Positions 5,250 through 8,504 of a DNA stretch of 8,504 nucleotides are shown piece by piece; position 1 is the first letter of the stretch, and each line of letters opens with the position of its first letter. Source of the DNA: Sulfurovum sp. Lineage in GTDB: Bacteria; Campylobacterota; Campylobacteria; Campylobacterales; Sulfurovaceae. The translations under genes and the position numbers were made by a program. The notes beneath the pieces are model-generated. The model had not been told where the DNA came from and did not search any database. It saw only the letters and a list, made by a program, of their open reading frames with translations. The stretch lies in NCBI GenBank assembly GCA_026984165.1, contig JALSSQ010000267.1, positions 1-8,504 on the forward strand, in the 5' to 3' direction.

Positions 5250-6536
5250 TTGAATAAAATGAGGCACTATTTTACCACCTTTGTATTAATAAGAGGCTTG
5301 AGCATAGCCATACTGAGTTCTGCCTTTATTTACCTTAACCATTGGGGAGTCTCCTATCCCCTTATCAATACAATTTTAGGACTTTTAGCCCTCTACCTGC
5401 TCCTCTCAGCCAACACTGCTGAATGGTTTGTCTCGGGTGCGTTCATAGGGCTTTTTTGGTTTTGGTGGATAGCACTGAGTCTCATACACTACCACATGGT
5501 CTGGGCAGCACCTATGGAGATACTCATCATTATGCTTACGTATGGGCTCATTTTTGGATTTATCGCATGGCTAAGCCAAAAAATCTCCTCACTCCCCACT
5601 CCCCACTCCTCACTACTTGAATTGTTCTTCAAATCCTTAGGACTCTTAACATTGAGTTACATTCACCCTTTTTCCTTCGATTGGTTCAAACCCGAGCTCA
5701 TGTTTGTTGAGAGTTATTTGGGTATAGAAAAATTTAGATTTGCTATGGTACTGGGTGCTATAGTATTGAGTCTTTGGCGCAAGCACATACTCTTTTTAGT
5801 GCTTGTCATTTTAGCCTACTCCCCAACACCTTCCAGTGTACCTCACATAGATAAAAACATTACCCTACTCACTACCCATACAAGTGTAGAAGACAAATGG
5901 AATGAGGCTTTGCATGCACAACAGTTTCAAGCACTCTTTCAAGCCATAGACCAAGCTATCGCCGAACATAAAAAGCTTATCATCTTGCCAGAGTCTGTTT
6001 TTCCTGTTTTTCTCAACCGTTCTGAAGAAGTTTTAGAACAATTACAAAATAGAGCCAAACATATCTCCATCATCACAGGAGGACTCTACTGGGATGGTAC
6101 AACACCTAGAAACTCAACCTATATATTTACAAATGGAAAAATTACGGTTGCCAACAAAGTTGTACTCGTTCCTTTTGGAGAAAAAAATCCTCTACCAGAT
6201 TTTTTAAGCAAATGGATCAATAAAATCTTTTATGATGGAGCTATAGACTATAAAGCAAGTGCAAATGTGATTGATTATAAAATCGATGGGAAAACCTACA
6301 GAAATGCCATCTGTTTCGAAGCCACTTCTGAAAAACTCTATGCCAAAGATAAACAAGGTAATCATCCTAAAAATATGATAGTACTTAGCAACAATGGCTG
6401 GTTTCACCCTTCTATAGAGCCAACTTTGCAAAAACTCTTGTTACAATATTACAGTAAAAAGTACGGCACTACTATTTACCATAGTATCAATATGTCTAAG
6501 TCATATATCATTCAGCAAGGTCATATTGTATTTTAA
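5250..6536 (+). CDS. lnt: Apolipoprotein N-acyltransferase Lnt
   Basis: Lnt transfers an acyl chain from phospholipid to the N-terminal cysteine of diacylated lipoproteins, the last step of lipoprotein maturation at the periplasmic face of the inner membrane. Residues about 12-190 hold roughly six or seven hydrophobic helices. A nitrilase-type domain follows with the expected catalytic triad: Glu248 in 'LPESVFP', Lys303 in 'NKVVLVPFGE' and Cys355 in 'NAICFEATSE'. 'SNNGWF' (380-385) replaces the usual S-N-D-A-W-F. At 428 residues it is shorter than the E. coli enzyme (about 512) and stops right after the nitrilase fold, without the usual last helix, which I believe is common in Campylobacterota. 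TTG (5250) is chosen for its GAGGA site at 6-nt spacing; ATG at 5259 is the alternative. The gene is pinned between divergent yajC and a convergent overlapping gene. Confidence 0.92.
   Translation: MNKMRHYFTTFVLIRGLSIAILSSAFIYLNHWGVSYPLINTILGLLALYLLLSANTAEWFVSGAFIGLFWFWWIALSLIHYHMVWAAPMEILIIMLTYGLIFGFIAWLSQKISSLPTPHSSLLELFFKSLGLLTLSYIHPFSFDWFKPELMFVESYLGIEKFRFAMVLGAIVLSLWRKHILFLVLVILAYSPTPSSVPHIDKNITLLTTHTSVEDKWNEALHAQQFQALFQAIDQAIAEHKKLIILPESVFPVFLNRSEEVLEQLQNRAKHISIITGGLYWDGTTPRNSTYIFTNGKITVANKVVLVPFGEKNPLPDFLSKWINKIFYDGAIDYKASANVIDYKIDGKTYRNAICFEATSEKLYAKDKQGNHPKNMIVLSNNGWFHPSIEPTLQKLLLQYYSKKYGTTIYHSINMSKSYIIQQGHIVF
5269..5274 (-). promoter_or_regulatory. Possible -10 box for the yajC-secDF operon, inside lnt
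   Basis: On the minus strand TAAAAT, preceded by TGG (a weak extended -10), lies 30 nt upstream of the yajC ATG and within the first codons of lnt. A matching -35 is not evident. The narrow gap between yajC and lnt forces the promoter to be somewhere in lnt, and this is the best hexamer close to the start. Confidence 0.3.
5584..5614 (+). repeat. Imperfect heptamer tandem repeat inside lnt
   Basis: About four copies of a 7-bp unit lie head to tail: TCTCCTC, ACTCCCC, ACTCCCC, ACTCCTC, then ACT. They encode the S-S-L-P-T-P-H-S-S linker at residues about 113-121, between hydrophobic segments. The C-rich strand bias is unlike the surrounding sequence. Because 7 is not a multiple of 3, gain or loss of one unit would shift the reading frame. 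Confidence 0.75.
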
Positions 6537-7159
6537 AAGTGATACTGCACACCAAAATGCACATAAAGTCCATTATGATCTAATTCCGAATTGGCATAGC
6601 CTGTCGTATCATACGTGTTACCTTTAAATTTTGACGAGAACATATACTCTGCACCTATATTATATCTCCATATATCCTCACCCCATGTACTATCAAATCC
6701 AAAAGCATAAAAAGCATGCTTGTCATAATGTACTTTCCGTGCAAACGCACCATCTTCACTATCATAATAATAGCTGTTATAAGGAAAATATGCTTGTATT
6801 GTTGGTCCTACAGAAATGGTATGTCCAAAAACATGTGCAGGATAGAGCAATGCTGCTTTTGCAAAAAGTGCATCATTATGATCTGCTGAATCTAAAACAA
6901 TAAACGTTGTCCCCCCACTCAAAGCCACTTGCATCATAGAATTTTCAATCTCAAACAAACGTCCTACAGAAATATAGAGCATATCGTCCGTCCCCTTACC
7001 ATCATAATGTACACCATTTAGCCCAGCTGCATCAAAAGAGTTATAGTTCCATTTTAAAGGTGTAGATATCTTCCATCCCAACTCCATAAACCACTGGGTA
7101 GAGTCTGCAGATGCAAAAGTTACCACGCACAATAAACCCAAATATATTTTTTTAAACAT
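6533..7159 (-). CDS. Putative outer-membrane beta-barrel protein
   Basis: This 208-residue protein begins with a clear signal peptide (K3-K4, hydrophobic 5-15, likely cleavage after A-S-A at 16-18). The mature part is rich in Tyr, Phe, Trp, Gly and Asn, with alternating hydrophobic/polar stretches typical of transmembrane beta-strands. It ends in '...VHFGVQYHF', an aromatic C-terminal residue of the kind recognised by the Bam machinery. No specific family is recognised; an 8-stranded small barrel would fit the size. The ribosome site AAAGGA lies in the last codons of the YiiX-like gene, whose stop is 2 nt upstream of this ATG, so it is the last gene of that operon. Its stop overlaps the end of convergent lnt by 4 bp, and no terminator is seen between them. 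Confidence 0.78.
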   Translation of the reverse strand: MFKKIYLGLLCVVTFASADSTQWFMELGWKISTPLKWNYNSFDAAGLNGVHYDGKGTDDMLYISVGRLFEIENSMMQVALSGGTTFIVLDSADHNDALFAKAALLYPAHVFGHTISVGPTIQAYFPYNSYYYDSEDGAFARKVHYDKHAFYAFGFDSTWGEDIWRYNIGAEYMFSSKFKGNTYDTTGYANSELDHNGLYVHFGVQYHF

Positions 7160-7161
7160 TT

Positions 7162-7830
7162 TTATTCCTTTATTTTTTTATAATTGCTTTGCAGCAAAAA
7201 TGCATAGCTATTTTCATATAAATCTGATATTGTAACAAAAGTTCTTGACATAAATCGTTTTCCCGCATGGATAATTTCCTTCTTAGCTGAGCGATTTACT
7301 ACTTTATAGATAAATTCTGTGCAATACATCTTATCATCATCTTTAAGATCAAAATCATTATCAAATTTTGTATGTTTGTGTAGAAACGCAAGCGATTCTT
7401 GAATCATTTTTACCTTTATTTTATCTAATACTTTATAACGATAGACTGCCCATATCGGTGAGTTATCTATAAAATCATCTAAATTTTCCATAAAAACACC
7501 ATTGTGTCCTTCATCGTCATCTTCAGAATGTATCACATAAATCTTATCTTCTTTTTTATATATAATGCCAGCATGAGAATAACGTTTTTCTCCTTCTGAA
7601 AAATTTGCCGCAACAGTAGAATCTACACCATAACCTCTACGAAATATAATATCTCCATTTTCAAGAAGATTTATATCTGGAAATTGCAAGGAAGGTTTAC
7701 TTGCATATAATTGCTTATTTTTATGTAATTCTTTTGATAACTTATTATCTCCAAAAGCTGAGTAAACTATAAATGAAAGCAATGAAAAAAAACTCATCAT
7801 TATCAAATAGTATTTTTTATTCTTAACCAT
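7162..7830 (-). CDS. Exported YiiX/YebB-like (permuted NlpC/P60 superfamily) cysteine hydrolase
   Basis: The 222-residue protein has a basic start and hydrophobic stretch (9-25) acting as a signal peptide or membrane anchor. Then come the family marks in permuted papain-like order: 'GDIIFRRG' (59-66), 'YSHAGII' (84-90, His86 as likely catalytic histidine), 'YVIHSE' (98-103), and 'MYCTEFIYK' (168-176, Cys170 as likely nucleophile). This order, His before Cys, is that of YiiX/YebB-type amidases or peptidases (Peptidase_C92 family). Relatives of the NlpC/P60 superfamily cut peptidoglycan peptides or lipid amide/ester bonds, but the substrate here is unknown. The ATG lies inside the last codons of the 52-residue lipoprotein gene (8-nt overlap) without a strong Shine-Dalgarno, suggesting translational coupling. 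It is followed 2 nt later by the beta-barrel gene. Confidence 0.82.
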   Translation of the reverse strand: MVKNKKYYLIMMSFFSLLSFIVYSAFGDNKLSKELHKNKQLYASKPSLQFPDINLLENGDIIFRRGYGVDSTVAANFSEGEKRYSHAGIIYKKEDKIYVIHSEDDDEGHNGVFMENLDDFIDNSPIWAVYRYKVLDKIKVKMIQESLAFLHKHTKFDNDFDLKDDDKMYCTEFIYKVVNRSAKKEIIHAGKRFMSRTFVTISDLYENSYAFLLQSNYKKIKE

Positions 7831-7981
7831 TTTTCAGTAAATCTTGAAACTCTTGGTCTGGGCCATTTCCACTACCCTCTTTAATCACTATGGTACCTAA
7901 TGGTGTAGGAATAAAATATTCGCTACAACCATTTATTAGTAAGACTAAAGAAATACTAAAATAAATAAATTTTATTTTCAT
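7823..7981 (-). CDS. Small lipoprotein of 52 residues
   Basis: This short gene is read M-K-I-K then a hydrophobic stretch (5-16) ending in 'LLINGC' (14-19). This is a lipobox with Cys19 as the acylated residue, though Asn at -2 is less usual. The mature peptide is only 34 residues, with 'EGSGNGPDQEF' (35-45) and a short charged end. The start overlaps the preceding lipoprotein gene by 26 nt, with a GGTGGA site 10 nt upstream. Its stop overlaps the YiiX-like start by 8 nt. Tight overlap on both sides, plus an intact lipobox, argues that it is real. Its role is unknown; a small lipoprotein partner or inhibitor of the hydrolase is possible. The lnt gene nearby would complete its acylation. Confidence 0.75.
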   Translation of the reverse strand: MKIKFIYFSISLVLLINGCSEYFIPTPLGTIVIKEGSGNGPDQEFQDLLKNG

Positions 7982-8417
7982 CAGCAAATTTTCCACCTAC
8001 CAAAATACCATCTTTTAATTTTAGCATAGTGTATATTTTAGGTTTATCAGATTTATTTTCATTTAAATTCTTTTCACTAGAAGAAACTTTTTGCATTTTT
8101 TTTGCTTCTATCTGTTCATAAGAGTTAAAAGTTGGTATTGTAAACGAACTACCTGCGGATTTAAATTGTTTTTTAAAGTTCGTGTCTTTCTCTTCTATAT
8201 TTATGTTTCTCAAAAGCATTCCGTTTTCTCCTGCCATAAGTACAATATTATCATTTAACCCCACAGAAGAATATATATTCTTACCTTTTAATTGTTCAAC
8301 CTCTGTAACATTTTTTGTTACTGATTCTATTTTTTGAGTAGTATCATTTTGGCACCCTTCTAAAATCAATATGCCCACTAATAGTGTACCTAACTTAATA
8401 TACATTTTACTATTCAT
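7956..8417 (-). CDS. Putative lipoprotein of unknown function (153 residues)
   Basis: A signal sequence (hydrophobic 9-19) ends in 'LEGC' (19-22), a lipobox with Cys22 as the predicted lipid-modified residue; Glu at -2 is unusual. The mature part has two beta-rich stretches, 'NIYSSVGLNDNIVLMAGENG' (47-66) and 'TMLKLKDGILVGGKF' (130-144), resembling propeller-like blades, separated by a lysine- and serine-rich linker. I do not recognise the family. The ribosome site AAGGGA is 5 nt upstream of the chosen ATG; a second ATG four codons later is possible but less well spaced. It is the first gene of the four-gene exported-protein operon and overlaps the next gene by 26 nt. Confidence 0.78.
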   Translation of the reverse strand: MNSKMYIKLGTLLVGILILEGCQNDTTQKIESVTKNVTEVEQLKGKNIYSSVGLNDNIVLMAGENGMLLRNINIEEKDTNFKKQFKSAGSSFTIPTFNSYEQIEAKKMQKVSSSEKNLNENKSDKPKIYTMLKLKDGILVGGKFADENKIYLF

Positions 8418-8504
8418 TCTTTTCCCTTTTTATTAAATTTTGCTAATTTTAGAATTTATTCTACCCCCCTGACTTAAATTTCACTTAATTTGCATAAGTT
8501 CAAA
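8418..8504 (-). promoter_or_regulatory. Upstream region of the four-gene envelope operon
   Basis: On the minus strand this A+T-rich leader holds a TAGAAT hexamer (8463-8458), a candidate -10. It is immediately preceded by a run of six G (8469-8464 on the minus strand) and is part of a dyad TAGAAT-AA-ATTCTA (8463-8450). No good -35 is seen. A short open end before a TGA (minus strand 8504-8481) could be the tail of an upstream gene, but it is too short to support. Promoter placement is tentative. Confidence 0.3.

Noticed and set aside
7956..8417. Frameshifted gene: the 153-residue and 52-residue lipoproteins as one broken protein
   Set aside because: The second frame has its own start, signal sequence and lipobox, so it reads as a separate small lipoprotein rather than a continuation.

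Overview
The window looks like a chromosomal segment of a Campylobacterota bacterium (formerly Epsilonproteobacteria). The signs are a small DUF6394-type membrane protein beside secDF, a short apolipoprotein N-acyltransferase (Lnt) divergent from yajC, a low G+C content, tightly packed overlapping genes and promoters with a -10 box but little -35. A Sulfurovum- or Sulfurimonas-like organism fits best, but the genus is inferred, not proven.

Left and centre (1-5238, minus strand) is one long co-directional array, read from right to left: yajC, secD, secF, a four-helix DUF6394-type membrane protein, a SET-domain methyltransferase-like protein, a 459-residue protein ending in a two-helix membrane hairpin, and the first 29 codons of a MalY/PatB-type C-S lyase that runs off the left edge. 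Nearly every junction overlaps or abuts (yajC/secD 14 nt, secD/secF TAATG, SET/membrane protein ATGA, membrane protein/lyase TAATG). The one real gap, 2262-2412 after secF, holds a 35-bp direct repeat of the secF 3' end and an imperfect hairpin. YajC, SecD and SecF form the accessory complex of the Sec translocon. The SET plus membrane-protein pair is visibly more A+T-rich and looks like an accessory cassette set into this housekeeping operon.

Centre right (5250-6536, plus strand) is lnt, which finishes lipoprotein maturation. It starts 11 bp from yajC on the opposite strand, and the two genes appear to share one palindromic Shine-Dalgarno sequence. Its 3' end overlaps the convergent gene by 4 bp.

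Right (6533-8417, minus strand) is a compact four-gene operon whose products are all predicted to be exported: a 153-residue lipoprotein, a 52-residue lipoprotein, a YiiX/YebB-like (permuted NlpC/P60) cysteine hydrolase, and a small outer-membrane beta-barrel candidate. All adjacent genes overlap or abut. It looks like an uncharacterised cell-envelope module.

The two most interesting units are the SET/two-helix membrane cassette and the four-gene envelope operon. I recognise neither as a described system. No RNA genes, CRISPR arrays, insertion-sequence transposases or clear intrinsic terminators were seen.
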